A stretch of DNA of 64,000 nt from Paenalicyclobacillus macrosporangiidus (GCF_900116805.1 NZ_FPBV01000007.1:62001-126000), one strand, 5' to 3'. Counted from the first letter of the stretch, positions 9,800 through 18,988 are shown. Numbers and translations are program-made. The notes: generated from the letters alone by a model not told the origin.

Positions 9800-10186
9800 A
9801 TGTCCCGGATCCGCGCGCAACGCGTGGCGGAGCAGATGAAAAAGGAGATTGCGGAACTGATGCGCACCGAGCTCAAGGATCCGCGCATCGGTTTCGCCAC
9901 CATCACCCGTGTCGAAGTGGCGGGGGACCTTCAGCACGCCAAGGTGTTTGTCAGCGTGTTCGGCGACGCGGACGCCAAGCAGGGGACCATGGAGGCGCTT
10001 TCGCGTGCCGCCGGGTTCCTCCGCGGGGAGGTCGCGCGGCGCCTGCGCATGCGCGTGGCGCCGGAGCTGGTCTTCCGCTTGGATGAGTCGGGCGAGTACA
10101 GCGCGCACATTGAGACGGTGATCCGTCAGTTGCACAGCACGTCCAGACCGGCGCCGGCGGATACCTCCGAGGAGGAACGCTCATGA
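9800..10186 (+). CDS. rbfA: 30S ribosome-binding factor RbfA
   Basis: RbfA binds the maturing 30S subunit near the 5' end of 16S rRNA and is needed for late processing and cold adaptation. The product is 128 residues, with MSRIRAQRVAEQMKKEIAEL at the N-terminus, the conserved DPRIGFATITRVEVAGDLQ segment and the KH-like fold ending in PELVFRLDES. The ATG lies after a GAGGGGGGAAA ribosome site. It follows infB by 56 bases and its stop overlaps the nrnA start (ATGA), so the two are probably translationally coupled. Confidence 0.95.
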   Translation: MSRIRAQRVAEQMKKEIAELMRTELKDPRIGFATITRVEVAGDLQHAKVFVSVFGDADAKQGTMEALSRAAGFLRGEVARRLRMRVAPELVFRLDESGEYSAHIETVIRQLHSTSRPAPADTSEEERS

Positions 10187-11211
10187 ACGGCAGCGAGACG
10201 GCCCGCGGGTCTCAGACTTGGGAACCAGCGCCTCGCCGCGGAGAGGAACTGATTCAGGTGGCCGAGGCCGTCCGCCAGGCGGACGACTGGTTGATTGTCA
10301 CCCACGAGCGGCCGGACGGCGACGCCGTGGGAAGCGCCCTCGCCATGGCGCACGTGCTCAGCGCCCTGGGAAAATCGTGGCAGTTCGTGGTGGAGGAGCC
10401 ACTGCCGAAGCGGTTTTCGTTTTTGCCGATGTTCTCTTTGGCCTACCCGATTTCCAACGGGATCGACCGGCAGTTTCAAAACGTGGTCGCGGTCGATTGT
10501 GCGGACCGCGGCCGGTTCGAGAAACTGTGGGGCGTGATTGCGGACGGCGCGCGCATCGTGAACATCGACCATCACCAGACGAATCCCCGCTACGGCACCG
10601 CCTGGCTGGTCGACGAACAGGCGGCGGCCACGTGCGAGCTGGTCTATCACGTCGTGCGCCAACTGCAGATCCCATTGACGGCCGACCTGGCGACGTGCCT
10701 GTACACCGGCATCTTGACCGACACCGGCGGTTTTTCCCTGCCCAACACGACGCGCGAGGTGCACCAGATCGCGGCCGAACTGGTGGCGGCGGGTGTGCGC
10801 CCGTACGATGTCGCCGAGCCGGCGCTGGAGTCCAGGACGTGGCCGCAGATGCGGCTCATCCAGATGGCCCTGAACAACCTGACCGTGTCGGAGGACGGGC
10901 GCTACGCCATCGTGTACGTCACCGAAGGGATGTTGGAAGGGGCCGGCTGCACGGACGACGACACGCAGGTGCTGGTCAACTTTCCGCGCAGCATCGACAC
11001 CGTCGAGGTGGGAGCGCTGTTCCGCGAGATCGGGGGCGGACGGGTGAAGGTCTCCCTGCGGTCCAAGCGGACGGTGGACGTCTCCCGGATCGCCCAACAC
11101 TGGGGAGGCGGCGGCCACGTGCGGGCGGCGGCCTGCGTGCTGACCTGCGATCTCCCGGAAGCCATCGATCAGGTGTGCGCCCGCATCGAAGAGGCGCTGG
11201 CGGAGGCGTGA
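10183..11211 (+). CDS. nrnA: DHH/DHHA1 phosphoesterase NrnA (oligoribonuclease/pAp phosphatase)
   Basis: A bifunctional enzyme that degrades very short RNAs and dephosphorylates 3'-phosphoadenosine 5'-phosphate. The 342-residue protein has the DHH-domain motifs THERPDGDAVGSALAM (about 38-53), VAVDCADRGR and NIDHHQTN (about 124-131) binding the metal ions, and a DHHA1 domain ending in the Gly-rich WGGGGHVRAAAC. In B. subtilis (ytqI) the gene lies elsewhere, but in many other Firmicutes it sits between rbfA and truB as here. It overlaps both neighbours by 4 bases. Confidence 0.93.
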   Translation: MNGSETARGSQTWEPAPRRGEELIQVAEAVRQADDWLIVTHERPDGDAVGSALAMAHVLSALGKSWQFVVEEPLPKRFSFLPMFSLAYPISNGIDRQFQNVVAVDCADRGRFEKLWGVIADGARIVNIDHHQTNPRYGTAWLVDEQAAATCELVYHVVRQLQIPLTADLATCLYTGILTDTGGFSLPNTTREVHQIAAELVAAGVRPYDVAEPALESRTWPQMRLIQMALNNLTVSEDGRYAIVYVTEGMLEGAGCTDDDTQVLVNFPRSIDTVEVGALFREIGGGRVKVSLRSKRTVDVSRIAQHWGGGGHVRAAACVLTCDLPEAIDQVCARIEEALAEA

Positions 11212-12119
11212 GCGGCTTGCCGTCCGGAGTGCTCGTATTGGACAAGCCGGCAGGGTTGACGTCGCACGACGTGGTGGACGGCGTGCGTAAGGTGTTGGGC
11301 ACGCGGCGTGTGGGTCATGCCGGGACGCTCGATCCGGACGTCACCGGCGTCCTCGTGATCTGCGTGGGAGAGGCCACCCGGTTGTTGGAATTTGCGGCGG
11401 CCGAGGAGAAGCAGTACGAAGGCGTCATCGCCTTCGGGCGGGCGACCGACACAGACGATGCGACGGGCCGGGTGGTGGCTGAGGCCGACGCGAGCCGGCT
11501 CGACGAGGCGGTGGTTCGGGAGGCGGCGACCGCTCTCGTGGGGGACGTCGAACAGGCGGTGCCCCTGTACGCCGCGGTGCGCGTGGGCGGCAAGCGCCTC
11601 TACGAATACGCCCGCAGCGGCGAGCCGGTGGAACCCCCGGTGCGCCGGGTGCGCATCGAAGAATTGGCGGTCCTGTGGTTTCGTCCAGGGGCCATCGCGG
11701 AGGCGGGCTTCCGCGTGCGCTGTTCCAAGGGGACGTATGTGCGCGCGCTGTGCCGGGATTGGGGCCGGCTGGCCGGCGTTCCGGCCCACATGCGGTCGTT
11801 GCGCCGGACGGCGTCCGGCCATTTCCAGATTGGTGAGGCGGTGGACTTTGACCACTGGCGGCAATCCCCCGATCCGGCCGCGTATCTCTTGCCGCCGGCG
11901 GAAGCGTTGCGCGGGTGGCCGCGAATCGCCGTGACGGAAGAGGAAGCCGCGAAACTCGCCCAGGGTCAGCGCGTGGTCTCAGGCATCCGGGTACCCGGGG
12001 GCTCGCTCGCAGCGTGCGTCACCACCGGCGGGGAGCTGGTGGCGGTCGTGCAGGCGGAAGGGCCGCCGGGAGCGCAGCGGTTGCGCCCGAAGAAAGTATT
12101 CTGGAAAAAGGAACGGTAG
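11208..12119 (+). CDS. truB: tRNA pseudouridine-55 synthase TruB
   Basis: TruB converts U55 of nearly all tRNAs to pseudouridine in the T-loop. The conserved GVLVLDKPAGLTSHDVV start, the catalytic-Asp motif GHAGTLDPDVTGVLVI and the KGTYVRALCRDWG segment are all present, followed by a C-terminal PUA-like region. I chose GTG 11208, which overlaps the nrnA stop (GTGA). The GGAGG just before it is very close, so TTG 11217, three codons downstream, may be the real start. The frame is also open far upstream through nrnA, but that stretch is a shadow. Length is 303 residues, typical of the family. Confidence 0.95.
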   Translation: MSGLPSGVLVLDKPAGLTSHDVVDGVRKVLGTRRVGHAGTLDPDVTGVLVICVGEATRLLEFAAAEEKQYEGVIAFGRATDTDDATGRVVAEADASRLDEAVVREAATALVGDVEQAVPLYAAVRVGGKRLYEYARSGEPVEPPVRRVRIEELAVLWFRPGAIAEAGFRVRCSKGTYVRALCRDWGRLAGVPAHMRSLRRTASGHFQIGEAVDFDHWRQSPDPAAYLLPPAEALRGWPRIAVTEEEAAKLAQGQRVVSGIRVPGGSLAACVTTGGELVAVVQAEGPPGAQRLRPKKVFWKKER

Positions 12120-12122
12120 CCT

Positions 12123-13064
12123 ATGGAGTGCATCGTCGTCTCGGGACGGCCGCCCAAGAGCGATGGGCCGCAGGTTCTGGCCATCGGCAAATTTGACGGG
12201 ATCCACATCGGGCATCAGGCGATCCTGCGCGAGGCGCAACGGCACCGCAACGGGGCTCTGCTCTCCGTGATGAGCATCTGGCCGCATCCTGCCTGGGTGT
12301 TCGCGCAAAAGCCGGGATACGACCGGAGCTTGACGCCGCTGCCGGAGAAGATTCGGATCCTGGCGGGTTTCGGCGTGCAGCGGTTGTACGATGTGCAGTT
12401 TTCGAAGGACTACGCCCGGACGCCTGCGGAGGTGTTCGTCCGGGAGCACTTGGCGTCGCTCCGTCTGCAGCGGGTGGTGGTCGGCTTCGATTTCCACTTC
12501 GGGCAGGGCGGGAGCGCGGATGCCTCGGACCTGTCCCGGATGTGCGCCGAGATGGGGGTTCCGGTGAGCATCGTGCAGCCGGTGGAAGCCGGCGGGGTGA
12601 AGGTCAGCAGCTCTCGTGTCCGGGCATTGTTGGCCCACGGGCGCGTCGAGGCGGCGGAGGCGTTGCTCGGCCGTCCGTACAGCGTGACGGGGAAGGTGGT
12701 CCACGGCGACGCCATTGGGCGGACCATCGGATTCCCGACGGCCAATCTGGACGGACTGGACGACTACGTCCTGCCTGCGCCCGGCGTGTACGCCGTGGCC
12801 GTCGAGGTGTTGGGGGAGCCGTCAGGTGTTGTGCACTGGTTCGGCGTCCTCAACGCCGGTTACCGGCCCACGGTCGACGGGCGAAAGTACCGCATGGAGG
12901 TCCATCTGCTCGATTTCTCCGGAGACCTCTATGGACGCGAGCTTCGCGTATCCTTCCTGCGCAAGGTCCGGGACGAGCAGAAATTCCCCGGCCTGGATGC
13001 GCTGAAGGCCCAGATTAAGCGGGACGTCACGTTTGCGCGGCAGGTGCTCGGCGCCTCCGAATGA
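12123..13064 (+). CDS. ribF: Bifunctional riboflavin kinase/FAD synthetase
   Basis: RibF phosphorylates riboflavin to FMN and adenylates FMN to FAD. The 313-residue product shows the N-terminal nucleotidyltransferase domain (KFDGIHIGHQAIL, VVGFDFHFGQGGSAD, VSSSRVRALLAHG) and the C-terminal flavokinase domain (GDAIGRTIGFPTANLDG, GVLNAGYRPTVDGRKYRMEVH). It is the last gene of the rimP-infB operon, 3 bases after truB. No riboflavin-responsive leader is possible in so short a gap, which fits a constitutive role. Confidence 0.96.
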   Translation: MECIVVSGRPPKSDGPQVLAIGKFDGIHIGHQAILREAQRHRNGALLSVMSIWPHPAWVFAQKPGYDRSLTPLPEKIRILAGFGVQRLYDVQFSKDYARTPAEVFVREHLASLRLQRVVVGFDFHFGQGGSADASDLSRMCAEMGVPVSIVQPVEAGGVKVSSSRVRALLAHGRVEAAEALLGRPYSVTGKVVHGDAIGRTIGFPTANLDGLDDYVLPAPGVYAVAVEVLGEPSGVVHWFGVLNAGYRPTVDGRKYRMEVHLLDFSGDLYGRELRVSFLRKVRDEQKFPGLDALKAQIKRDVTFARQVLGASE

Positions 13065-13079
13065 CGCGGCTTGGCCGCG

Positions 13080-13107
13080 TTGCGGTCAGCCGGAGGTGTG
13101 GTATAAT
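13080..13107 (+). promoter_or_regulatory. Candidate sigma-A promoter of rpsO
   Basis: TATAAT (13102-13107), preceded by TGG for an extended -10, and a weak TTGCGG (13080-13085) with a 16-base spacer. Transcription would begin near 13114, leaving a leader of about 125 bases before rpsO, long enough for S15 autoregulation. Confidence 0.65.
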
Positions 13108-13238
13108 GGGTGGGTCCCATACAACGAAGCGGCAGCGGAATCGCGCAGAGGGACAGGAACTGCCTCGTGGATGTGCGTTTCCTCCAACGGCATCTCCGTG
13201 GCAGGGATTCGCTTCGTCAACGAAGGAGGATCATCCCT

Positions 13239-13505
13239 GTGCTGACTCAAGAGGACAAGAAGCAGATCGTCGAGAAGTACCGCTTGCACGAATCGGACAC
13301 GGGTTCTCCGGAGGTTCAGATTGCCATCCTGACGGAACGCATCAACCAACTCACCGAGCATTTCCGTGTCCATAAGAAGGACCATCACTCGAAGCGCGGT
13401 CTGTACAAGATGATTGGCCGCCGCGCGCACCTGTTGAACTACCTGCGCAAGAAGGACATCAACCGCTACCGGCAGTTGATCCAGTCGCTCGGTCTTCGAA
13501 AGTAA
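13239..13505 (+). CDS. rpsO: 30S ribosomal protein S15
   Basis: S15 is a primary binder of 16S rRNA helices 20-22 in the central domain. The 88-residue product matches the family end to end: [21 protein letters not shown] at the start, [20 protein letters not shown], the [11 protein letters not shown] motif that contacts rRNA, and [16 protein letters not shown] 13239 is used because AAGGAGGA (13223-13230) lies 8 bases before it; the frame is open for 43 codons upstream but those residues are not S15-like. It is a monocistronic unit with its own promoter and terminator. Confidence 0.97.
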   Translation: MLTQEDKKQIVEKYRLHESDTGSPEVQIAILTERINQLTEHFRVHKKDHHSKRGLYKMIGRRAHLLNYLRKKDINRYRQLIQSLGLRK

Positions 13506-13507
13506 CG

Positions 13508-13530
13508 GCGGGCTTCGGCCCGCTTGTTTT
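13508..13530 (+). terminator. rpsO terminator
   Basis: GCGGGC-TTCG-GCCCGC (13508-13523), a stem closed by a UUCG loop, is followed by TTGTTTT. It lies 3 bases after the rpsO stop. Confidence 0.85.
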
Positions 13531-13579
13531 ACATTCTCACGCGTTTTGCGCCCCGTGCGGATGGGAAGGCCGGACTCAC

Positions 13580-13610
13580 TTGCCGTTCGGACGGAGACAA
13601 TATACATAAT
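13580..13610 (+). promoter_or_regulatory. Weak promoter candidate for pnp
   Basis: TTGCCG (13580-13585) is followed after 19 bases by CATAAT (13605-13610), within the AT-rich stretch TATACATAAT. The spacing is longer than ideal. Position between the rpsO terminator and pnp supports a promoter here. Confidence 0.35.
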
Positions 13611-13681
13611 GGTATGGACAGCATGGAATGGATCATGGCGCACAACCGCCACGGGCAGATCAGAGGAGGATGTTGGAACTG

Positions 13682-15910
13682 ATGTACAAGAGACACGAGT
13701 TTATGGTGGCCGGCCGCCCGATGGTGCTGGAGACCGGCAAGTTGGCCAAACAGGCCACAGCCGCCGTCAACGTCCGCTACGGAGACACGGTGGTGCTGGC
13801 GACGGTGACCGCTTCGAAAGAGCCGAAGGAACTCGACTTTTTTCCGTTGACGGTGAACTATGAGGAGCGGTTCTACGCGGTCGGCAAGATCCCGGGCGGT
13901 TTCATCAAACGGGAGGGGCGTCCCAGCGAGAAGGCGGTGTTGGCCTCGCGCCTCATCGATCGCCCGATTCGCCCCCTGTTTCCGGACGGGTTTCGCAACG
14001 AGGTGCAGGTGGTCGACCTGGTGATGTCGGTGGACCAGGACTGCGCCCCGGAGATCGCGGCGATGATCGGGACGTCCGCGGCCCTGACCATCTCCGACAT
14101 CCCGTTCGCGGGGCCGATTGCGGGCGTCATCGTCGGACGGGTGGACGGCGAGTTCGTCATCAACCCGACCGTCGCCCAGGCGGAGCGGAGCGAGATGCAC
14201 CTGGTCGTCGCGGGGACAAAGGACGCCATCGTGATGGTCGAGGCAGGCGCCAACGAGGTCCCCGAATCCGTCATTCTGGAGGCCATCCTGTTCGGCCACG
14301 AGGCCGTGAAGACCATCATCCGGGAGATTGAGGTGTTCGCGGAGGACGTTGCGCAGCCGAAGCGGGAAGTGGTGCTGCAGACGGTCGATCCGGAGCTGAA
14401 TCAGGTCATCCGCGCCTTTGCGACGGAGAAGATCAAGGCCGCCGTCCGGAATCCTGACAAGCAGGCACGGGAGGCGGCGGTGGACGCGGTCGGCGCGGAG
14501 GTGCACGAGGCGTTCGCGGAGCAGTACCCGGAACGGGACAAGGAGATCGACGACATCCTGCACGACATCCTGAAGGAAGAGGTGCGCTCCGCCATCTTGT
14601 ACGAAGGCATCCGGCCGGACGGGCGGCGCCTGGACGAGATCCGGCCCATCTCCTGCGAGGTGGGGCTGCTGCCGCGCGCACACGGGTCGGGGCTGTTCAC
14701 GCGCGGGCAGACGCAGGCGTTGTCGGTGTGCACGCTGGGGGCGCTGGGAGACGAGCAAATCCTCGACGGGCTTGACCTCGAGGAGTCCAACCGGTACATG
14801 CATCACTACAACTTCCCGCCTTTCAGCGTCGGTGAGGCCCGGCCCTTGCGCGCCCCGAGCCGCCGTGACATCGGCCACGGGGCGTTGGGCGAACGGGCGC
14901 TCGATCCGGTCATTCCCCCGCCGGAGGAATTTCCGTACGCCATCCGCGTCGTGTCCGAGATCTTGGAATCCAACGGATCGACCTCGCAGGCCAGCATCTG
15001 CGGCAGCACCATGGCCCTCATGGACGCGGGCGTGCCCATCAAGGCGCCGGTGGCCGGCATCGCCATGGGCCTGGTGAAAGAGGGAGATCAGGTGGCCATC
15101 CTCACGGACATCCAGGGCCTGGAGGATCACCTGGGAGACATGGACTTCAAGGTCGCCGGGACGGCACGCGGCGTGACGGCGTTGCAGATGGACATCAAGA
15201 TCGCCGGGATTGACCGCGACATCCTGGAACGGGCGCTGAATCAGGCGCATGAGGGACGGCTGTTCATCCTCGGCAAGATGGCGGAAGCCATCGCGGCGCC
15301 GCGGCCGGAACTGTCCAAGTTCGCGCCGCGCGTGGTGGCCATCCACATCCACCCGGACAAGATTCGGGACGTCATCGGGCCCGGCGGCCGGGTGATCAAC
15401 AAGATCATCGACGAGACCGGTGTCAAGATCGACATCGAGCAGGACGGGACCGTGTACATCTCTAGCCCTGACAAGGCGGGCCTTGAAGCGGCGAAGGAGC
15501 ACATCCTGAACATCACCCGCGAGGTCGAAGTGGGCAAGACGTATCTCGGCAAAGTGACGCGCGTCGAGAAGTACGGGGCGTTCGTCGAGGTGTTGCCCGG
15601 CAAGGAAGGTCTGGTCCATGTCTCGCAACTCGACCTGGGCCGCGTGGCGAAGGTGGAGGACGTGTGCCAGGTCGGCGACGAGATCATGGTCAAGGTGACC
15701 GAGATCGACAGCCAGGGGCGCATCAACCTGTCCCGGAAGGAAGCGCTGCGCGAGAGCGGCCAGGTGCCGGCGGAGGCGGGGCCGCAGCGCGGAGAGCGCG
15801 CAGACCGGCCGGATCGGCGGCCCAACACCAGCCGGCCGGGGTCGAGGCCGGACGCCAAGCCGCGGGCGGATGCAAGGCCGCGGCCGGGTGCGCGGACCGG
15901 GTTACGTTGA
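13682..15910 (+). CDS. pnp: Polynucleotide phosphorylase (PNPase)
   Basis: PNPase degrades RNA 3'-5' using phosphate and is the main 3' exonuclease of Firmicutes. The product is about 742 residues with two RNase PH domains ([21 protein letters not shown] and [17 protein letters not shown] in the first), a linking helical domain, a KH domain ([20 protein letters not shown], about 575) and an S1 domain ([19 protein letters not shown]). A basic Arg/Pro-rich tail of about 45 residues follows S1. ATG 13682 is chosen at 12 bases from AGGAGG; ATG 13670 abuts that site. rpsO-pnp-ylxY order is as in B. subtilis. Confidence 0.97.
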   Translation: MYKRHEFMVAGRPMVLETGKLAKQATAAVNVRYGDTVVLATVTASKEPKELDFFPLTVNYEERFYAVGKIPGGFIKREGRPSEKAVLASRLIDRPIRPLFPDGFRNEVQVVDLVMSVDQDCAPEIAAMIGTSAALTISDIPFAGPIAGVIVGRVDGEFVINPTVAQAERSEMHLVVAGTKDAIVMVEAGANEVPESVILEAILFGHEAVKTIIREIEVFAEDVAQPKREVVLQTVDPELNQVIRAFATEKIKAAVRNPDKQAREAAVDAVGAEVHEAFAEQYPERDKEIDDILHDILKEEVRSAILYEGIRPDGRRLDEIRPISCEVGLLPRAHGSGLFTRGQTQALSVCTLGALGDEQILDGLDLEESNRYMHHYNFPPFSVGEARPLRAPSRRDIGHGALGERALDPVIPPPEEFPYAIRVVSEILESNGSTSQASICGSTMALMDAGVPIKAPVAGIAMGLVKEGDQVAILTDIQGLEDHLGDMDFKVAGTARGVTALQMDIKIAGIDRDILERALNQAHEGRLFILGKMAEAIAAPRPELSKFAPRVVAIHIHPDKIRDVIGPGGRVINKIIDETGVKIDIEQDGTVYISSPDKAGLEAAKEHILNITREVEVGKTYLGKVTRVEKYGAFVEVLPGKEGLVHVSQLDLGRVAKVEDVCQVGDEIMVKVTEIDSQGRINLSRKEALRESGQVPAEAGPQRGERADRPDRRPNTSRPGSRPDAKPRADARPRPGARTGLR

Positions 15911-15935
15911 CGGGACGTTTCCATACCGGGCCAAC

Positions 15936-15966
15936 ATCCTTCCTGAATGGGTCAGGAAGGATTTTT
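15936..15966 (+). terminator. pnp terminator
   Basis: A perfect 11-bp stem, ATCCTTCCTGA with TCAGGAAGGAT, with a 5-base loop, ends in TTTT. It lies about 25 bases after the pnp stop. Confidence 0.92.
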
Positions 15967-16023
15967 CGTCTGTTTGGGGCACGCTAGCGACAGCGATGCA
16001 CGCAGACGGGGGGATGATCCGGG

Positions 16024-16971
16024 ATGAGACTGGCATTGTTCGCGCTTGCATGGGCGGCGGTCGCGGCCTCGCCGGCGCCGCTCCAAGGGGTGGCCGCTGT
16101 CACCCAACCCCACGCCGAGACCCATCCGCTGTCCCAGCAACTGGTCCGTGTGGCGGAGGCGCTTGACCAACCGCCGGTCGACGCGCGGGTCGATCGCGTT
16201 TGGCACGCCATCCCCGGGCTGTGCGGCTGGGTGCTCGACGTTCCCCAGAGCGAGCGCGACACGCGGACTGCCCGTGATGGACGGCTGCACCTGGTGTGGC
16301 GTAGCGCGCCGCCCGAAAGACGGTTGGCCGACCTGCCGCCCGAGCCCATCTACCGTGGGCCGAAGGAGGAGAAGTCGGCCAGTCTGATGTTCAACGTCTC
16401 CTGGGGCGAGGAATCCATCCCCGCAATTCTCCAAACCCTCCGGCGGTCGGGGGTCAAGGCCACCTTTTTCCTGGACGGGGACTGGGTGGACAAACATCCG
16501 GACCTGGCCAAGCGCATTGCGGCGGAGGGCCATGCCATCGGGAGCCACGGCAGGGGACATCCCGATTACCGGCGCCTCTCCGCGGCGGCTCAAGCGCAGA
16601 ATATGGCCAGCACGAATGCCTCGCTGCGGCATACGTTGGGGACGACGACCGATTTGTTCGCGCCGCCGGCGGGGAGCTACGACGGCCGGACGGTGGCGGC
16701 GGCCCGGCGGCAGGGGATGTACACCATCCTGTGGACCCTCGACACCATCGACTGGAGAAAGCCGCCCGCCGATGTGATTGTGCGGCGCGTGCAACAGGGT
16801 CTGGAGCCGGGGGTGCTCATCCTCATGCATCCGACACCGCAAACGGCCGACGCGTTGCCGCGCATCCTGGAGACCCTGGAGAAGTCGGGCTACCGGTTGA
16901 AGACGGTGGAGGCGGTGGTGCATGAGCAACGGGCCTCGGCACCGCCACCGGTGCTTCGTTCCGGCCCGTGA
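16024..16971 (+). CDS. ylxY: YlxY-type polysaccharide deacetylase-like sporulation protein
   Basis: A secreted NodB-fold protein of 315 residues placed between pnp and the M16 peptidase, as ylxY is in B. subtilis; the family is annotated as sporulation-associated. A signal peptide (LALFALAWAAVAASPAPLQGVAA) starts the protein. The NodB region begins near residue 120. The metal-binding HxxxH is present in SHGRGHPDY, but the first NodB motif, normally with catalytic Asp residues, reads MFNVSWGEE, so the usual metal/base Asp pair is missing. That degeneration is shared by YlxY-type proteins, so the protein may bind glycan rather than deacetylate it, though this is inference. GGGGGG precedes the ATG. 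Confidence 0.85.
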   Translation: MRLALFALAWAAVAASPAPLQGVAAVTQPHAETHPLSQQLVRVAEALDQPPVDARVDRVWHAIPGLCGWVLDVPQSERDTRTARDGRLHLVWRSAPPERRLADLPPEPIYRGPKEEKSASLMFNVSWGEESIPAILQTLRRSGVKATFFLDGDWVDKHPDLAKRIAAEGHAIGSHGRGHPDYRRLSAAAQAQNMASTNASLRHTLGTTTDLFAPPAGSYDGRTVAAARRQGMYTILWTLDTIDWRKPPADVIVRRVQQGLEPGVLILMHPTPQTADALPRILETLEKSGYRLKTVEAVVHEQRASAPPPVLRSGP

Positions 16972-16974
16972 TCC

Positions 16975-17004
16975 TTGAGCCGGGCGGCGCCGGTTTGATA
17001 TAGT
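16975..17004 (+). promoter_or_regulatory. Candidate sigma-A promoter ahead of the M16 peptidase gene
   Basis: TTGAGC (16975-16980) and TATAGT (16999-17004) with an 18-base spacer, just after the ylxY stop and 65 bases before the peptidase start. Confidence 0.45.
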
Positions 17005-17069
17005 GAACTCGCTTGTACGTGCGGCAGGCGTTGGACCGTTCGGCGCACGCTGGCGGGGAGGACTGGGAG

Positions 17070-18323
17070 ATGGCGTATAAGACGACGCTGGCAAATGGCA
17101 TCCGGGTCGTGGGCGAGGAGATCCCCACGATGCGATCAGTCAGCATCGGACTTTGGATCGGCACCGGGTCGCGGTACGAGAACCCGAAAAACAACGGCAT
17201 CAGTCATTTTTTGGAACACCTGTTGTTCAAGGGGACGGAACGGTACTCGGCCAGGGAACTGGCGGAGGTATTCGACGGAATCGGCGGCCAGGTGAACGCC
17301 TTCACGTCGAAAGAATACACGTGTTTCTATGCCAAGGTGCTCGACGAACACTTCGAGACGGCGGTCGACACGCTGGCTGACATGCTCCTGCACTCGCAGT
17401 TCGCACCGGAGGAGATGGAGAAGGAGAAGAAGGTCGTCATCGAGGAGATCCGGATGTACGAGGATACCCCGGATGAGCTGGTGATGGACGTGCTTGCGTC
17501 CGGGGTCTACGGTTCCCATCCGTTGGGATATACCATCCTGGGCCGCGAAGAGAACCTGTTGTCGTTTTCGCGCGCCGACATTCAGCGGTACGTGCAGGCA
17601 CACTATACGCCCGACAACATCGTCATCGCCGTCGCCGGAAACGTGCCGGAGCAGCGGGCGGTGGCGACGGTGGAACGTCATTTCGGGCAGGCCTTCCCGG
17701 CTGCACCCCGCGGTGAGCAGCTGGGGCTCGCGGTGCCGGGCTTCGCCCGCGAGGTGCACGTGCGCCGGAAGGACACGGAGCAGGTGCACGTGTGCCTGGC
17801 GGTGTCTGGCCTGCCGGTGGGCGATCCGCGTCTGTACGCCCTGGTGTTGCTGAACAACGCGCTCGGGAATTCCCCGAGTTCGCGCCTGTTCCAGGAGATC
17901 CGCGAAGAGAGAGGGCTCGCCTATTCGGTCTTCTCGTTTCACTCTGCCTACCGGGACTGCGGCATGTTCGGCGTGTATGCCGGGACGTCGCCGGAGACGG
18001 TGGCGGAAGTGCTCACTCTGGTGCGCGGCATCTGCGCCCAGTTGGCTGAAGAGGGCTTGACCGAGGAGGAGTTGCGCAAGGGCAAGGAGCAGGTGAAAGG
18101 CTCCATGATGCTGAGCCTGGAGAGTACGAGCAGCCGAATGAGCCGTCTCGGCAAGAACGAGCTGTTGCTCGGGCGGGAGGTCACCCTGGACGAAACGCTG
18201 GACGGAATCACCGCGGTCACCGTGGATGACGTGCGGCAGGTGGCGCGGGACATCCTGCAGCAGAAATTCGCCATCGCTGCGGTGGGGCCCGTGGACGGCG
18301 AGGAGCTGGAGCGGTTCCAATGA
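17070..18323 (+). CDS. mlpA: M16 zinc peptidase, MlpA/YmxG type
   Basis: A processing-peptidase-like metalloprotease of about 417 residues. The inverted zinc motif HFLEH (HxxEH, about residues 47-51) is intact, with the downstream Glu in the helix KKVVIEEIRMYEDTPDE (about 130). The C-terminal inactive-type M16 half includes RGLAYSVFSFHSAYRD. In B. subtilis, MlpA (YmxG) lies at the same place and affects extracellular protease levels. ATG 17070 is used because GGGGAGGA is 7 bases upstream and MAYKTTLANGIRVVGEE is the conserved start. Its stop overlaps dut (ATGA). Confidence 0.92.
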   Translation: MAYKTTLANGIRVVGEEIPTMRSVSIGLWIGTGSRYENPKNNGISHFLEHLLFKGTERYSARELAEVFDGIGGQVNAFTSKEYTCFYAKVLDEHFETAVDTLADMLLHSQFAPEEMEKEKKVVIEEIRMYEDTPDELVMDVLASGVYGSHPLGYTILGREENLLSFSRADIQRYVQAHYTPDNIVIAVAGNVPEQRAVATVERHFGQAFPAAPRGEQLGLAVPGFAREVHVRRKDTEQVHVCLAVSGLPVGDPRLYALVLLNNALGNSPSSRLFQEIREERGLAYSVFSFHSAYRDCGMFGVYAGTSPETVAEVLTLVRGICAQLAEEGLTEEELRKGKEQVKGSMMLSLESTSSRMSRLGKNELLLGREVTLDETLDGITAVTVDDVRQVARDILQQKFAIAAVGPVDGEELERFQ

Positions 18324-18847
18324 AGCGGACGCCATCCGAGTCAGCGGAGATCCGGATCTCTGCCGAGACGGCCGGCCCCGGGCGCGCGGACGCGGCGGAG
18401 CTGACGGTTCAGTACCGCGTAGTCTCCGACCTGTTCCGCCCTGACTACGTGCCGCGCTACGCCACGGCGGGGGCGGCCGGGATGGATCTTCACGCGTGCA
18501 TCCGGGAGCCGTTGACGCTGGCCCCGGGCGCCCGGGTGCGGGTGCCAACCGGGATCGCGCTGCAGTTCCCCCACGCGGGGGTGGTCGGTTTGGTGTACGC
18601 GCGCAGCGGTTTGGCGTGGCGGCACGGCATCGGGTTGCCCAACGGCGTCGGCGTGATCGACAGCGACTACACGGGCGAGATTCAGGTGCTCTTGACCAAC
18701 TTCGCCGATGTGCCGTTCGTCATCCACCCTGGGGATCGCATCGCCCAAATCGTGTTTGCCCCCGTGTACATCGCCCGTCTGCAGGAGGTGGAAACGTTCA
18801 CGCCGACGGCGCGCGGCGAACGCGGTTTTGGCTCCACCGGCGTCTGA
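18320..18847 (+). CDS. dut: dUTP diphosphatase (trimeric dUTPase)
   Basis: Hydrolyses dUTP to dUMP, preventing uracil incorporation and supplying dTMP synthesis. All five trimeric-dUTPase motifs are visible in the 175-residue product: AGMDL, ARSGLA, GVGVIDSDYTGEI, GDRIAQ and the C-terminal RGERGFGSTG arm. About 25 extra residues precede the usual start. It overlaps the M16 peptidase gene by 4 bases and ends at a strong terminator. In B. subtilis this slot is occupied by ymxH, so the arrangement here differs. Confidence 0.96.
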   Translation: MKRTPSESAEIRISAETAGPGRADAAELTVQYRVVSDLFRPDYVPRYATAGAAGMDLHACIREPLTLAPGARVRVPTGIALQFPHAGVVGLVYARSGLAWRHGIGLPNGVGVIDSDYTGEIQVLLTNFADVPFVIHPGDRIAQIVFAPVYIARLQEVETFTPTARGERGFGSTGV

Positions 18848-18878
18848 CGGGCGCAGCTGATGGAAATGACTTGGTGAG

Positions 18879-18917
18879 GACACCGAGGGTGCTCAGGCAC
18901 CCGCCGGTGTCTTTTTT
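18879..18917 (+). terminator. dut terminator
   Basis: Outer stem GACACC/GGTGTC and inner stem GGGTGC/GCACCC, separated by small internal loops, followed by six T. It separates the M16 peptidase-dut unit from the dipicolinate genes. Confidence 0.85.
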
Positions 18918-18988
18918 GTGTGCAGGGGGGCGCGGCGCGGAGTGTCTTGCGTCGCACAAACGAAGCGTAGCGCCCGCCCACACCGACA

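Noticed and set aside
10218-11207. N-terminal extension of truB through nrnA
   Set aside because: The frame is open but overlaps the whole nrnA gene, and TruB similarity begins only at about 11217.
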